Below, piece after piece: positions 44,368 through 52,731 of a DNA stretch of 64,000 nucleotides. Source of the stretch: Streptomyces sp. NP-1717. GTDB taxonomy: Bacteria; Actinomycetota; Actinomycetes; Streptomycetales; Streptomycetaceae. The notes beneath the pieces are model-generated. The model saw nothing but the letters and a program-made list of their open reading frames with translations, ran no database searches and was not told the DNA's origin. The position numbers and the translations under genes were made by a program. The stretch spans positions 31,240 to 95,239 of the forward strand of contig NZ_JAAPBF010000004.1 of assembly GCF_022695985.1 (NCBI RefSeq), given 5' to 3'. Within the stretch, counting starts at the first letter, position 1; each line of letters begins with the position of its first letter.

Positions 44368-44982
44368 ATGATCACGCGAGTGCGGATCACCAAGTACACC
44401 CATGCATGTGTCCGGTTGGAACACGACGGCGGCGGCACGCTGGTCATCGATCCCGGCGTCTGGAGCGAGCCCGAGGCCCTCACCGGCGCGGACGCCGTCC
44501 TGGTGACCCACGAACACGAGGACCACGTGGACCTGTTGCGGCTGAAGGGGCTGGGCGTGCCCGTCTACGCCCCCGAGTCGGCGCGTATCACGGGCCTTGA
44601 CTTCACCGGCGTCGTCGCCGGCGAGGAGTTCACCGCGGCCGGCTTCCGGGTGACCGCCCAGGGCGGGCGACACGCGCGCATCTACGGCGGCCTCCCGGAC
44701 TGCGCCAACCTCGGCTATCTCGTCGATGACGCCCTCTACCACCCCGGGGACGCCCTGCACCTTCCCGACCGGCCGGTGGAGACCCTGCTGGTCCCCCTGC
44801 AAGGATCGTGGATGAAGACGGACGAGGCCATCGACTTCGTCCGTGCCGTCCAGCCGGAACGGGCTTACGGCATCCACGACGGGCAGGTCAACGAGCGGGG
44901 TCTGGGGAGCCTCAACGGCTGGATGGCCGACGAGTGCGGCGGCTGCTACCGCTGGCTCCCGCCCGGCTCGTCCGCCCGATGA
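44368..44982 (+). CDS. Metallo-beta-lactamase-fold hydrolase
   Basis: The 204-residue protein has the metal-binding motif VTHEHEDHVDLL (residues about 48-59), an upstream Asp in LVIDPGVWSE, and a later His/Asp pair in YHPGDALHLP and GIHDGQVNERGL, as in UlaG-like MBL-fold enzymes. The ATG at 44368 begins MITRVRITKYTHACVRLEHD. It overlaps the phosphatase gene by four bases. Similar small MBL proteins are widespread in Streptomyces as housekeeping genes of unknown substrate, so a connection to the divergent RiPP operon is possible but unproven. Confidence 0.88.
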   Translation: MITRVRITKYTHACVRLEHDGGGTLVIDPGVWSEPEALTGADAVLVTHEHEDHVDLLRLKGLGVPVYAPESARITGLDFTGVVAGEEFTAAGFRVTAQGGRHARIYGGLPDCANLGYLVDDALYHPGDALHLPDRPVETLLVPLQGSWMKTDEAIDFVRAVQPERAYGIHDGQVNERGLGSLNGWMADECGGCYRWLPPGSSAR

Positions 44983-45554
44983 CCGGGCCGTCCGCCCCCG
45001 TCCTGTTCACCGTCGCCGGCCCGCCGGGGCCGGGGCGCCTGAGCACCATGGTCCGGCCCCGCGGTCACGCGAACCTGGCAGCCGACATGGCAGCTCTGCG
45101 CGGAGCCGGTACCGACATCCTGGTCTGCGCCCTCCCCGACGCCGAACGTGCCGCACTCGGGCTCGCCGACGAGCCCCGCCTCGCCGAGGCCGCCGGGCTG
45201 CGGTTCGTCGCCCTGCCCATCACCGACTTCGCTGTCCCGTCGATCCCCGTCGTGCTGCCGTCACTTCGGGAGCTCGCCGCGGAGCTGCGGGCCGGAGCCC
45301 ATGTCGTGGCGCACTGCCGCTGCGCCATCGGACGGTCCTCCCTGACCGCGGTCTCCCTCATGATCCTCCTGGGCATCACGCCCGAGGCCGCCTGGGCGTC
45401 CATGGAACGGGCGCGGGGGGCAGCGGTGCCGGACACCGAGGAACAGCGCGCGTGGACGCTGGAGCTGTTCCGCGTCGTCTCCACCGGCGGACAGCGCCCC
45501 GAACAGAACCGCGCGGTACGGCCCTCGGACCGTCGGTCTCCGTCGGCCCCGTGA
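44979..45554 (+). CDS. Dual-specificity/tyrosine phosphatase-like protein
   Basis: The 191-residue protein carries the Cys-phosphatase loop HCRCAIGRSS with His112, Cys113 and Arg119 (HCX5R). Asp83 in ITDF may be the general acid. ATG overlaps the MBL gene stop (ATGA). It probably dephosphorylates a protein Tyr/Ser/Thr or a small phosphate ester in the cytoplasm. The C-terminal 25 residues are low complexity. It ends tail to tail with a gene remnant at 45,555. Confidence 0.8.
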   Translation: MTGPSAPVLFTVAGPPGPGRLSTMVRPRGHANLAADMAALRGAGTDILVCALPDAERAALGLADEPRLAEAAGLRFVALPITDFAVPSIPVVLPSLRELAAELRAGAHVVAHCRCAIGRSSLTAVSLMILLGITPEAAWASMERARGAAVPDTEEQRAWTLELFRVVSTGGQRPEQNRAVRPSDRRSPSAP

Positions 45555-45684
45555 TCACCGGTCTCGTGGCCGCCCTCGGGTGGAGGCGAAGTCGATGGCG
45601 CGCAGCAGAGAAGGCGTCAAAGCCGTGGCGCCGAGGGCGACGATACCCAGCAGCAGTTGGTCGATGTGGTCTTCGAACTCACCC
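45555..45684 (-). pseudogene. C-terminal end of a gene cut by the IS5-family element
   Basis: The minus strand reads EFEDHIDQLLLGIVALGATA followed by LTPSLLRAIDFASTR and a stop at 45,555, a clean helical protein end (one hydrophobic helix). The frame begins exactly at the left inverted repeat of the IS. I could not find a matching upstream half beyond 46,570, so a deletion may have accompanied the insertion. Family unknown. Confidence 0.4.
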
Positions 45685-46570
45685 GGGTGTCCGCAATGTC
45701 GGTGGTTCGTTAGCCCGTTCGTGGTGCGTCGTCATGAAGTGACTGATCAAGTGTGGTGGGTGATAGGGCCGTTGCTGGCTCCGCCTCGGATGGGGCGGCC
45801 GGTGCGGGACCGGCGGCAGGTTCTCAACGGGACCCTGTGGAAGCTGTCCACGGGTGCTGCCTGGCGGACCTGCCGGAACGGTACGGGCCGTGGAAGACGG
45901 TCTACGAACGGTTCCGTCGCTGGTCGGCGGACGGGACCCGGGACCGGCTCCTTGGCCCACGTCCAGCAGCACTCGGATGCGATCGGGGAAGTCGACTGGT
46001 CGATCGTGTGCGTCGACTCGACGATCGTGCGGGCCCACCAGCACGCGGCCGGGGCCCGAAAAGGGGGGCCTGGGAAGGTGAGGCGCTCGGCCGGTCCCGC
46101 GGCGGGCTGAGCACGAAGATTCACCTCGCCTGCGACGGGCGGGGCCGGCCGCTCGCGTTCACGGTCGCGGGCGGAAACGTGAACGACTGTACGCAGTTCG
46201 AGCCGGTCATGGACCGCATCGCGATCAAGCGGTCCGGGCCCGGCCGGCCCCGGACCCGGCCCGACCGGGTGGCCGGCGACAAGGGTTACTCGTCCCGCAA
46301 GATCCGTGCCTACCTGCGCGGACGCGGCATCGCCTGCACCATCCCCGAACGCACCGACCAGATCAGCGGACGCCGACGACGCGGCGAGACGCTCTGCCGC
46401 CTCGACCGCACCGCCTACCGACGCCGCAACGTCGTCGAACGCTGCTTCAACAAGCTCAAAGAACAGAGCGGCCTCGCCACCCGCTACGACAAACGAGCCC
46501 GCCACTACAAAGCCCTGGTCACCCTCGCCTGCCTACGGCTCTGGCTCTCCCCGTGACTTTGCGGACACCC
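45685..46570 (+). mobile_element. IS5-family insertion sequence with 12-bp inverted repeats
   Basis: GGGTGTCCGCAA at 45685-45696 is repeated in perfect inversion at 46559-46570, bounding 886 bases that contain one transposase gene. Size, single DDE transposase with a slippery A/G run and the GGGTGTCC-type ends fit the IS427 group of the IS5 family. I see no clear target duplication, so the exact ends could be off by a few bases. Confidence 0.75.
45721..46556 (+). pseudogene. IS5-family transposase, frameshifted
   Basis: From GTG 45721 the frame reads VTDQVWWVIGPLLAPPRMGR and KLSTGAAWR, then a base is missing (near 45,866) and the next frame gives LPERYGPWKTVYERFRRWSA. An extra T near 45,950 returns it to the first frame (DAIGEVDWSIVCVDSTIVRA), and at AAAAGGGGGG (46,058-46,067) the reading passes to the second frame again, as in programmed -1 frameshifting of this IS group (GEALGRSRGGLSTKIHLACD to the end). 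The DDE residues are all present: Asp in VCVDS, Asp in AGDKGYSS, Glu in NVVERCF. The first two indels should abolish production unless they are sequence errors. Confidence 0.8.
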
Positions 46571-46606
46571 CCTAGGGACAGGTCCACGCGTTACGTCGTA
46601 GCCCGG

Positions 46607-46760
46607 TCAGGTGGTCGGCGAGGGCAGCCGGCAACCCGGGGAGTGCTCGAACAGCGGGCCCACGTGCGGTGCGCGTCGATCGGTCGGGGCGCTGTCGGGG
46701 ATGGCGTAGGCCCTGCGGGCGTAGGAGCGGATGTGTTCGCGGCACTCCGTTGGCGACGGC
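46607..46760 (-). pseudogene. Unidentified C-terminal gene fragment
   Basis: A minus-strand frame reads DHRPSPTECREHIRSYARRA and YAIPDSAPTDRRAPHVGP and stops at 46,607. Its codon pattern looks coding, but there is an in-frame stop just upstream and I do not recognise the family. It lies between the IS end and the ThpR gene. Confidence 0.25.
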
Positions 46761-46771
46761 CGATGGTCCTT

Positions 46772-47368
46772 TCACGGTTGATCACGGTTTCCCTCACCGA
46801 GGGCCCAGGCTTCAATGTCGCGGTAGTGGATCGGTTCACGGCTGCGGCCGACGTTGCTGCCGACGAGGTGGAGGCGTTCAGCAGGCCACCGGCGGCCGGT
46901 GAAGCCGGCGAACTGTGCGGCAAGTTCTCCTGCTGATGACTCGTCTCCCCGGCGGGCACGGGCCAGCGTCAGATGGGGGCGCAGAGGGCGGTTCTCGAAG
47001 GCGATGCCGCAGGTGCTGACGGCGGTCCGCACGTCGGCGGCGAGGGTGCGCAGCCGGTCGAGGTCGCCGTCGATTCCGCTCCACAGCACCCGGTTGTCGA
47101 AGTTTCCGCTCCCGCGCAGGGCCAGTTGGAAGGGCTGGTGGGCCGCTGCGAGGGCGGCGAGAGCCGGTCGCAGCGGTGGGACGGTCTCGGTCGGCAGCTC
47201 TCCGAGGAACAGCAGGGTGATGTGCCAGTCCTCGATGCGGTTCCACCGCATGTGAGCGTGTGTGTCATAGGCGGGGCGCAGCTCCTGGGCCAGTTCGTCC
47301 TTGGCATGGTCGGGCGGAGCGAGGGCGATGAACACGCGGACGGTCGCGGGCTGGATCTGTTCGTTCAC
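46772..47368 (-). CDS. thpR: RNA 2',3'-cyclic phosphodiesterase (2'-5' RNA ligase family)
   Basis: The protein is 198 residues from GTG 47368 and contains the two HxT motifs of the 2H phosphoesterase family: DWHITLLFLGELP (about residue 48) and LRPHLTLARARRG (about 130). ThpR hydrolyses 2',3'-cyclic phosphates of RNA or ligates tRNA halves through 2'-5' linkages; its physiological role in actinobacteria is unclear. No good ribosome binding site precedes the GTG; the upstream ATG at 47437 would add 23 residues with no family similarity. The gene overlaps in position with the decayed end of the DUF3307 frame. Confidence 0.88.
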   Translation of the reverse strand: MNEQIQPATVRVFIALAPPDHAKDELAQELRPAYDTHAHMRWNRIEDWHITLLFLGELPTETVPPLRPALAALAAAHQPFQLALRGSGNFDNRVLWSGIDGDLDRLRTLAADVRTAVSTCGIAFENRPLRPHLTLARARRGDESSAGELAAQFAGFTGRRWPAERLHLVGSNVGRSREPIHYRDIEAWALGEGNRDQP

Positions 47369-47699
47369 ATCGGACTTCGTACCGTACCCGGGCGGTGGGT
47401 TCGACAGCCGGGGGCGGCGAGCGGAATGCGTCGACAACGGCAGGGGAGATGAACAGCCGCACCAGGTCTAGAAGCGCGCCGAGGACCAGGTGGTACTGGC
47501 TGACGTGGGCTAAAAACGCGGCCCATCCCCGCCGCGGGCTCACCCCGGCGGCCACGTCCTCGGCCGTCGGCGCCCCCTTGTTCGCGGCCTGGTGATCACT
47601 CTGGCCGAAGACGTGGCCGTCCACGTTGTGATCGACTGCCAGCACGGCCCAGGTCGAGCCGATCGTCGCCAGCGTGGTCAGCTCTTCGATGCTGGTCAC
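47265..47699 (-). pseudogene. DUF3307-like membrane protein, truncated
   Basis: From GTG 47699 the frame reads GHVFGQSDHQAANKGAPTAE and DVAAGVSPRRGWAAFLAHVS with YHLVLGALLDLVRLF, resembling the N-terminal part of the DUF3307 proteins found on Streptomyces phages and integrative elements. The expected C-terminal half is missing: after about 90 residues the frame becomes arginine-rich and runs antiparallel-free into the ThpR gene. It is probably a degraded element gene. Confidence 0.5.
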
Positions 47700-47794
47700 C
47701 GCGCACCCCCGACCGCCACAGGCGCGAGGCTGCGGTGTCCGATCCGGCGCATACGCTGTCGCGACGGAACGGAGATCTTGGAGCTGGAGGCGGT

Positions 47795-48277
47795 ATGTCC
47801 TTGACGTGGTTGGACACGGAGGGCGGCCCGTTCATCGTGGCTCCACGCGATGCCCTGTCGCACTGGTCGGGAACGGAGGGCGACTACGACCGGGCCTGCG
47901 AGGTGGTGGAACTGGTCGGTGTCCTCGCTCTCCCTGGTGACGCCGAGGCGCTCGTCCTCGGGGATGAACCGCTCTCCACCGCCTACCTTCACGAGCACCG
48001 AGTCCTCGTCCGCTGGTGCTACGCAGAAAGCGAGGAAGGCGTCGATGACATCATCCTGGCCGGACTTCCCGCCGCCGAGTGGGAAGAAGGACCCGTACTG
48101 AAAACCACGGGCGAGCTCGTCATGTTCGACGCCGCCTACTTCGGCACCGAGGTCGGGACGCTTACGGACAGCACCGTTCTTGAACTCGGCGCCGGCAGCT
48201 ACCGAGTGGACTCGGCAAGCATCGAGCCCGACCGCCTCACGTCTTTTCGCGTCCACCGATTCGTTGAGCTGACCTGA
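47795..48277 (+). CDS. Imm21-family immunity protein
   Basis: The 160-residue protein begins MSLTWLDTEGGPFIVAPRDA, the typical opening of Imm21 immunity proteins (W-x-x-x-GGP-x-I-x-x-P), followed by LSHWSG and an acidic body ending RVDSASIEPDRLTSFRVHRF. GGAGG lies five bases before the ATG. Imm21 proteins protect against contact-dependent or polymorphic toxins in other bacteria; in Streptomyces they often occur alone, as here, with no toxin gene nearby. A general regulatory role cannot be excluded. Confidence 0.75.
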   Translation: MSLTWLDTEGGPFIVAPRDALSHWSGTEGDYDRACEVVELVGVLALPGDAEALVLGDEPLSTAYLHEHRVLVRWCYAESEEGVDDIILAGLPAAEWEEGPVLKTTGELVMFDAAYFGTEVGTLTDSTVLELGAGSYRVDSASIEPDRLTSFRVHRFVELT

Positions 48278-48423
48278 CGCGGCGTTGCTGCACAGAAGGT
48301 CCGTCTCGCTTCATGCACTCGGTACTGAAGGGCCACCGCGACCGCCCTGGCTCCCGTACGGCGCGGGCCAGGGGCGGCACGGAATGTCCGTCAGGGAAAC
48401 GACCGGGACGGAGGCGGCGCGGC

Positions 48424-48615
48424 TCACTGGCTGCCGCTTGCCCGGCCTTGCCGGTCGGCAAAGGCCAGGAGTTCCGGGGCGAGTTCCGGGGCGGACAGGA
48501 TCGACACGAAGCCGCCGCGCCAGGTGGGGTTGAGCCGGTCCCATACGGAGGTGAAAGGGTTTGTGGATTCCTGAGGGGCCAGAAGTGCGAACGCGCCCGC
48601 AGAAGCCTTAATTTG
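48424..48615 (-). pseudogene. C-terminal fragment of an unidentified gene
   Basis: A minus-strand frame encodes ASAGAFALLAPQESTNPF and then RLNPTWRGGFVSILSAPELA up to FADRQGRASGSQ and a stop at 48,424. Composition and codon use look coding, but a stop lies four codons upstream of the readable part and there is no start. Family unknown. Confidence 0.35.
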
Positions 48616-49375
48616 TCATCCCTCGGGTCCGGTTCCCGTGACGCACGTCGGCCGACTGGCGTTCACCACTTCCGAAGGCGCCACGGTCGGCGACTGTTCG
48701 ATTCTGTTGGCGATGCGCAGTACGTCGCGACGGGGTGCGGAATGGGGAGGCGGAAACGCGAGGGAACCCGATTGGACCCTGTATGCCAGTTCGGGGCATC
48801 GGATCGGCCGGAGGGGGTTAAGGGCTGTTATGAAAAGGAATGACCTGGATGCCCTGAGCTGCTCATCCCACATGGGTGGAGTGCGGTCTACGGCCGCCAG
48901 ATACCCAAGGGCTCACCGTTTTATGACCGGAACGTCATGGACTGATGGCCCGCCGCGAGTGATACGGCGGGCCATCAGGGTGATGACCGCCCAGGTCATG
49001 AGGGTTTCGGACATATACGGTCCCGACAATCCCCTGTGGCCGCAGGGCAACCAGGACGGACCTTTCGACCACTGGTCGGGGGCAGCCCTGCGGGGGCGGC
49101 GCCTTCGGGGGCCGCTCGGTGGAAGCCGCGGCCGGCGCTGTGTATGAACACCGGGACGAGCGTCCCCCATGTGCGGCGAGGAGTTAATTCCGCCGGTCTT
49201 GCCCGATCAGCACTTCATGCTTCACCATCTGTAATCACACGGACACGGCGGAGTCGAGGCGGGCGATGTTGTCGGGAACAGGGATCCGACGTCGTTGGAG
49301 AGCGCGTTGTGCATCAACGCGTCCGGCCCTGTAGGACCCGCCGATCGCGGTTGCACGAGACCAGGAAGGTTCCTG
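48616..49375. other. Gene-poor stretch with one strong hairpin
   Basis: Short frames on both strands (for example the minus frame ending SVHDVPVIKR near 48,913) lack recognisable domains or start signals. The stretch includes the 13-bp hairpin at 48,943 and ends at the secreted protein gene at 49,376. Confidence 0.4.
48943..48977. terminator. Strong hairpin, 13-bp perfect stem
   Basis: TGATGGCCCGCCG (48943-48955) pairs perfectly with CGGCGGGCCATCA (48965-48977) across a nine-base loop. A factor-independent terminator in a gene-poor stretch is the simplest reading, but no T-tract follows and the transcript it would end is unclear. Confidence 0.45.
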
Positions 49376-49834
49376 ATGAACAGGATCGGCAAGATCAAAA
49401 GGTGTGTCTCGTCCGCCCTGGCGATCTGCGCGATGGCCGCAGGCTCTGTCGTCGGTGGAGCGGGTGTCGCCTCTGCGACCGACCCGGACGATGCCCCACC
49501 CGGCTACGCGGGCCCGTTCTCGTACTGCAAGGGCAGTGAATTCGACGCGATTCACATCGACGGTCCCACGAATGCCTACATCGGGGTCTGGCGTTCGATC
49601 GAGGGCAGTGGCACGTTCTGTGCGATGACCATGGATCGCATGGACGGATTTCACCACATGGAAGTTCGCGTCCGCCGAGTAGGATGGCAGACCTCCTGGT
49701 ACGACAACGGCTACTACGACAGATACGCGGGAGCAATTTATGTTTCCGGCGCCGAGATCCATTGCGCCTATATCTCCGGGTGGGTGGAGATCGGCGGCAC
49801 CAAGTATTACGGGGCGGACACGGTCTGTAGCTGA
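49376..49834 (+). CDS. Secreted SapA-like protein
   Basis: The 152-residue protein has a signal peptide (residues 1-35, IKRCVSSALAICAMAAGSVV... ending ASA-T). The mature part has four cysteines (SYCKG, TFCAM, IHCAY, TVCS) that could form two disulfides, and a C-terminal region YYDRYAGAIYVSGAEIHCAY that resembles spore-associated protein A of Streptomyces. The function of that family is unknown; it is found on spores and in culture fluid. ATG 49376 follows GGAAGG at a suitable distance. It appears monocistronic. Confidence 0.65.
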   Translation: MNRIGKIKRCVSSALAICAMAAGSVVGGAGVASATDPDDAPPGYAGPFSYCKGSEFDAIHIDGPTNAYIGVWRSIEGSGTFCAMTMDRMDGFHHMEVRVRRVGWQTSWYDNGYYDRYAGAIYVSGAEIHCAYISGWVEIGGTKYYGADTVCS

Positions 49835-49904
49835 CGGTCCAGGGTTGTTATGGGTTTCGTCCTGCGCATGTCGGACCCGATGCCGACGTTGACCGATCGT
49901 GGCA

Positions 49905-50474
49905 TCACCTGCACGGCCAACGCCCGCCGCCGCGCTCGCTCTTGCCCTTGCGGCGCTCGACTGCCTTTGCTTGTTGACTTCCGCGACCGTGGATACGCCA
50001 GCCACCACCGTCGGAGATCCAGCCGGCCTTCTTCACGTCCACGTGCACCATGTGGCCGGGCCGTCGAGCAGTGATCGTCCACAGCTCTCGGTTGGTCTTG
50101 CCGTTGGGGTCGATGAACTTCCGCCGTTTCAGACCGAGGGCGGCCAGGTGGCGGGTGACCGTGCGGCGCGAGATCACAATCCCGTCGACGGCGAGCTCGT
50201 GGGCGATGCGAGTGGCCGACCACTTGTGGGCACGCCACATCTCCTCAATGCGTGTGACCACGTCGACCGGTGTCGCACTCGGCTGATGGTGGGGCGTCGA
50301 GCTCCGATCAGCCAACCCGAGTTCGCCGTGTCGCCGGTGCCGGTTCACCCACTTCGACGCCGTTGCTCGGGCAATCCCCATCTCTGCGGCGACATGCGCG
50401 ATCTGACGAGTCCTGCAACGTGCGATCAACCGGCGGCGACCCTCCACGGACAACGGTGCGTTCGCGTGGGTCAT
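49905..50474 (-). pseudogene. IS481-family transposase, 3'-truncated
   Basis: The first 165 residues are a regular IS481-type transposase start: helix-turn-helix (GRRRLIARCRTRQIAHVAAE, MGIARATASKWVNRHRRHG), the WSATRIAHELAVDGIVISRR region and the first catalytic Asp in GHMVHVDVKKAGWISDGGGW. After AKAVERRKGKSERGG it breaks off, so the second Asp and the Glu are absent. The start overlaps the fabF stop (ATGA), meaning the insertion end sits exactly at the end of fabF and may have replaced its last codons. Confidence 0.85.
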
Positions 50475-51733
50475 GGTGTGGTCGACGCCGTACGGGACGC
50501 GTGGTGCCGTGCGCCGGTGACGATGAGTGAGACGTTCTGCCCGCCGAAGCCGAAAGAATTGCTGAGCACGGCCTCTTGGCGGACGTCTCGTCGCTCTGCG
50601 ACGACATCGAGATCGATGTCGGGCCCGACGCCGGCCGCGGTGAGGTTGCGGGTCGGCGGGATGACGCCGTGCTCCACACTGAGGACGGCGATGAGCACCT
50701 CGATCGCACCGGCGGCGCCAAAGAGATGACCGAGTGCCGCCTTGGGGGCTGTCACTGTGGCGCGGCCGAATACTTCCCCGATCGCGTGTGCCTCGGCGAC
50801 GTCGCCGACCGGAGTTCCGGTGGCATGGGCATTGATGTGGCTGATCTGCTCGGGAGTCAAACCGGCTTGCGCAAGGGCCTTCCGCATAGCGGAGACCTGA
50901 CCGGAGCCGTCGGGAGCGGGTGCCGTGATGTGGTGAGCGTCGGCGGCGATGCCGGCGCCGGCGAGCACAGCATGGACGCGCGCGCCTCGGGTGCTGGCGT
51001 GCTCGGCGCTTTCCAGCACCACGACAGCGGCGCCTTCACTGAGAACGAATCCGCTGCGGTCCGCGGCGAACGGCCGGGACGCTGACGCGGGTTCGACGGT
51101 GTACCGCGACAGTGCTTGTGCCTGGACGAAGCCGGCAACGGTGATCGGGGTGATCGCGGCCTCGGTCCCGCCCGCGATGACCACGTCCGCCTCGCCCGCA
51201 CGGATGAGCCTGGCCCCCAGGGCGATCGCCTCGGCACCGGAAGAGCACGCCGAGACGGGCGTGTAGACCCCGGCCCGTGCAGCGTATTCGATACTGATCA
51301 GCGCCGCCGCCGCATTGGGCATGAGCATCGGAACCGTGCGCGGCGAGACGCGCCGCGTCCCGGCCGCCTCCAGTACGTCGTCCTCCTTCAGCAGCGTCCG
51401 TACTCCCCCGATGCCCGTGCCGATCGCTGATGCAAGCCGGTCCGGGTCCACCCGCGGGGCACCGGCATCGGCCCAGGCTTCGGCCGCCGCGGCGAAGGCC
51501 GCCTGCTGCGAGCGGTCGAGCCGCCTGGCCTGCACCGGCAGCAGCAACTCGGCGGGGTCGATCGCCATCGTCCCCGCGACGGTGTCGGGAAGACCGACAT
51601 CCTCGTGGCCGCGCAGGACACCGTCGCGGATGCCCGACTCGCCGGCAAGCAGGGCGTCCCAGGTGGACGCCACGTCTGCCCCGAGTGGGGTGATCGCGCC
51701 GAGTCCGGTCACGACGACTTCAGTCTGGTGCAT
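50471..51733 (-). CDS. Beta-ketoacyl-ACP synthase II-type enzyme
   Basis: The 420-residue protein is a complete condensing enzyme with Cys163 (PVSACSSG), His303 (HINAHATGTPVGD) and His336 (ALGHLFGAAG), and the end SNSFGFGGQNVSLIV. It extends acyl-ACP with malonyl-ACP. It is not next to other fatty-acid genes, so it may serve a dedicated lipid or polyketide-like product or membrane adaptation. ATG 51733 follows GAAGGG; an upstream ATG at 51763 would put the first residues inside the operator. The last nine residues (ASRTASTTP) may derive from the adjacent IS481. It is divergent from the TetR gene with two shared operators. Confidence 0.92.
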   Translation of the reverse strand: MHQTEVVVTGLGAITPLGADVASTWDALLAGESGIRDGVLRGHEDVGLPDTVAGTMAIDPAELLLPVQARRLDRSQQAAFAAAAEAWADAGAPRVDPDRLASAIGTGIGGVRTLLKEDDVLEAAGTRRVSPRTVPMLMPNAAAALISIEYAARAGVYTPVSACSSGAEAIALGARLIRAGEADVVIAGGTEAAITPITVAGFVQAQALSRYTVEPASASRPFAADRSGFVLSEGAAVVVLESAEHASTRGARVHAVLAGAGIAADAHHITAPAPDGSGQVSAMRKALAQAGLTPEQISHINAHATGTPVGDVAEAHAIGEVFGRATVTAPKAALGHLFGAAGAIEVLIAVLSVEHGVIPPTRNLTAAGVGPDIDLDVVAERRDVRQEAVLSNSFGFGGQNVSLIVTGARHHASRTASTTP

Positions 51734-51748
51734 GCCCTTCAATCTTTC

Positions 51749-51763
51749 TTGTATGCGATACAA
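51749..51763. promoter_or_regulatory. TetR-type operator 1, TTGTATGCGATACAA
   Basis: This is a perfect inverted repeat with six-base half-sites TTGTAT/ATACAA and a three-base centre. It lies 16 bases upstream of the fabF-like start codon, where a bound repressor would block the promoter or early elongation. The same half-sites recur 28 bases away. Confidence 0.8.
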
Positions 51764-51776
51764 GTGAACAGCCTTG

Positions 51777-51791
51777 TTGTATCACATACAA
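51777..51791. promoter_or_regulatory. TetR-type operator 2, TTGTATCACATACAA
   Basis: The half-sites are identical to operator 1 with a different three-base centre. It ends seven bases before the TetR start codon, so binding here would give autorepression. The tight spacing leaves no room for a ribosome binding site on the TetR message, which may be leaderless. Confidence 0.8.
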
Positions 51792-51798
51792 TTTTGGC

Positions 51799-52416
51799 GT
51801 GGCGAAGAAGCGAACCGAAGCTCGACCAACGTCGGCTCGGTCGCGTGACCGTGGTCGCGCGACGAGGCACCGGCTGATAGAGGCAACTGCACGGCTCTGC
51901 AAGGAGCAGCCCGGCGCCGAGGTGAGCGTCGCGGAGATCGCGAACGCGGCAGGCGTCTTCCCCAATCAGGTCACCTACTACTTCGGCTCCAAGGACTCGC
52001 TCCTCGTGCACGCCGCCTTTCTCGGCTTGCTGCACGACGCCCGACGGATTGAGCGCATCGGTCGCCAAGCCCCCGATGCGGCGACATTTCGGCGCAACAT
52101 CGCCCGCGCCGCACTGGCCATGCCCTCGCTCCCATCGGTCACGCGAGCACTCGCCGCCGGGATCTCCAAGCCCGAACTCGCCCCCGTGGTCGACCAGCAC
52201 CTCCAGTTGCTGTTCCGGCAATCCGAACGCTTCGTGAGCCGGCTCATCGACAGTCGCGGCTGGAGGGCCCGCCGACCGCTCGACGTGGAGGTCAGGACGT
52301 TCTGGAGCACCGCGCTCGGCGCAGTGCTGCTCGTCCGGGCCGGAGCACACGGCACTGTCGCCGACCTCGACCTCGCCGGAGCATTGACCATCCACGACGA
52401 ACCCGAGTGCGGCTAG
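51799..52416 (+). CDS. TetR-family transcriptional regulator
   Basis: The 205-residue protein has a TetR helix-turn-helix at residues 25-65 (RLIEATARLCKEQPGAEVSV, IANAAGVFPNQVTYYFGSKD) and an unassigned helical ligand domain. It starts with GTG immediately behind operator 2. Divergent position and the two perfect 15-bp palindromes make it very likely that it represses itself and the condensing enzyme, possibly in response to an acyl-CoA or acyl-ACP-like ligand. That ligand assignment is inference. Confidence 0.92.
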   Translation: MAKKRTEARPTSARSRDRGRATRHRLIEATARLCKEQPGAEVSVAEIANAAGVFPNQVTYYFGSKDSLLVHAAFLGLLHDARRIERIGRQAPDAATFRRNIARAALAMPSLPSVTRALAAGISKPELAPVVDQHLQLLFRQSERFVSRLIDSRGWRARRPLDVEVRTFWSTALGAVLLVRAGAHGTVADLDLAGALTIHDEPECG

Positions 52417-52435
52417 GGCCGGTCTCCTTGAAGGG

Positions 52436-52681
52436 CTATGGGCGCCATTCCTGCTGGTAGGCGGGGTATTCGGCGTATGACTGGCCAAGGACTCGTAGCG
52501 CGTATGCCAGGCCGACAGAGCGGGAGTCCGAGGCGTCCATTGCCTTGAAGTCGTTCGCCAGTTGCTCAATCAGGTCGAGCATGGGGAGATGGCTGTCGAG
52601 AAAAGCCTCGCCACCTAGGGTGTCGGCCACGCACTCGTAGGCATGGTTGTCGTCCATGATGCGTGCGACGAGGAACTCCAC
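52436..52681 (-). CDS. DUF6221-like small protein, possibly frame-disturbed at the start
   Basis: The 81-residue frame from GTG 52681 ends LAYALRVLGQSYAEYPAYQQ EWRP, closely resembling the end of the DUF6221 family of Streptomyces. Just upstream ATG GAC GAC CTG GTG is in a different frame, and a short duplication (GTGGAGTGGAG) lies between, so the original start MDDLV-EFLVARI was probably split by an indel. The protein is shorter than typical members, which are often 90-130 residues and carry a HIARHDP-type motif missing here. Confidence 0.5.
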   Translation of the reverse strand: MEFLVARIMDDNHAYECVADTLGGEAFLDSHLPMLDLIEQLANDFKAMDASDSRSVGLAYALRVLGQSYAEYPAYQQEWRP

Positions 52682-52731
52682 TCCACCAGGTCGTCCATGT
52701 GGTCATCCTCGCGGGCAAGGTGCTTCAGCGA

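Noticed and set aside
48913..49170. Minus-strand frame ending SVHDVPVIKR as a transposase end
   Set aside because: Only a short stretch resembles a transposase C-terminus and the perfect hairpin lies within it; the similarity is too weak to claim.
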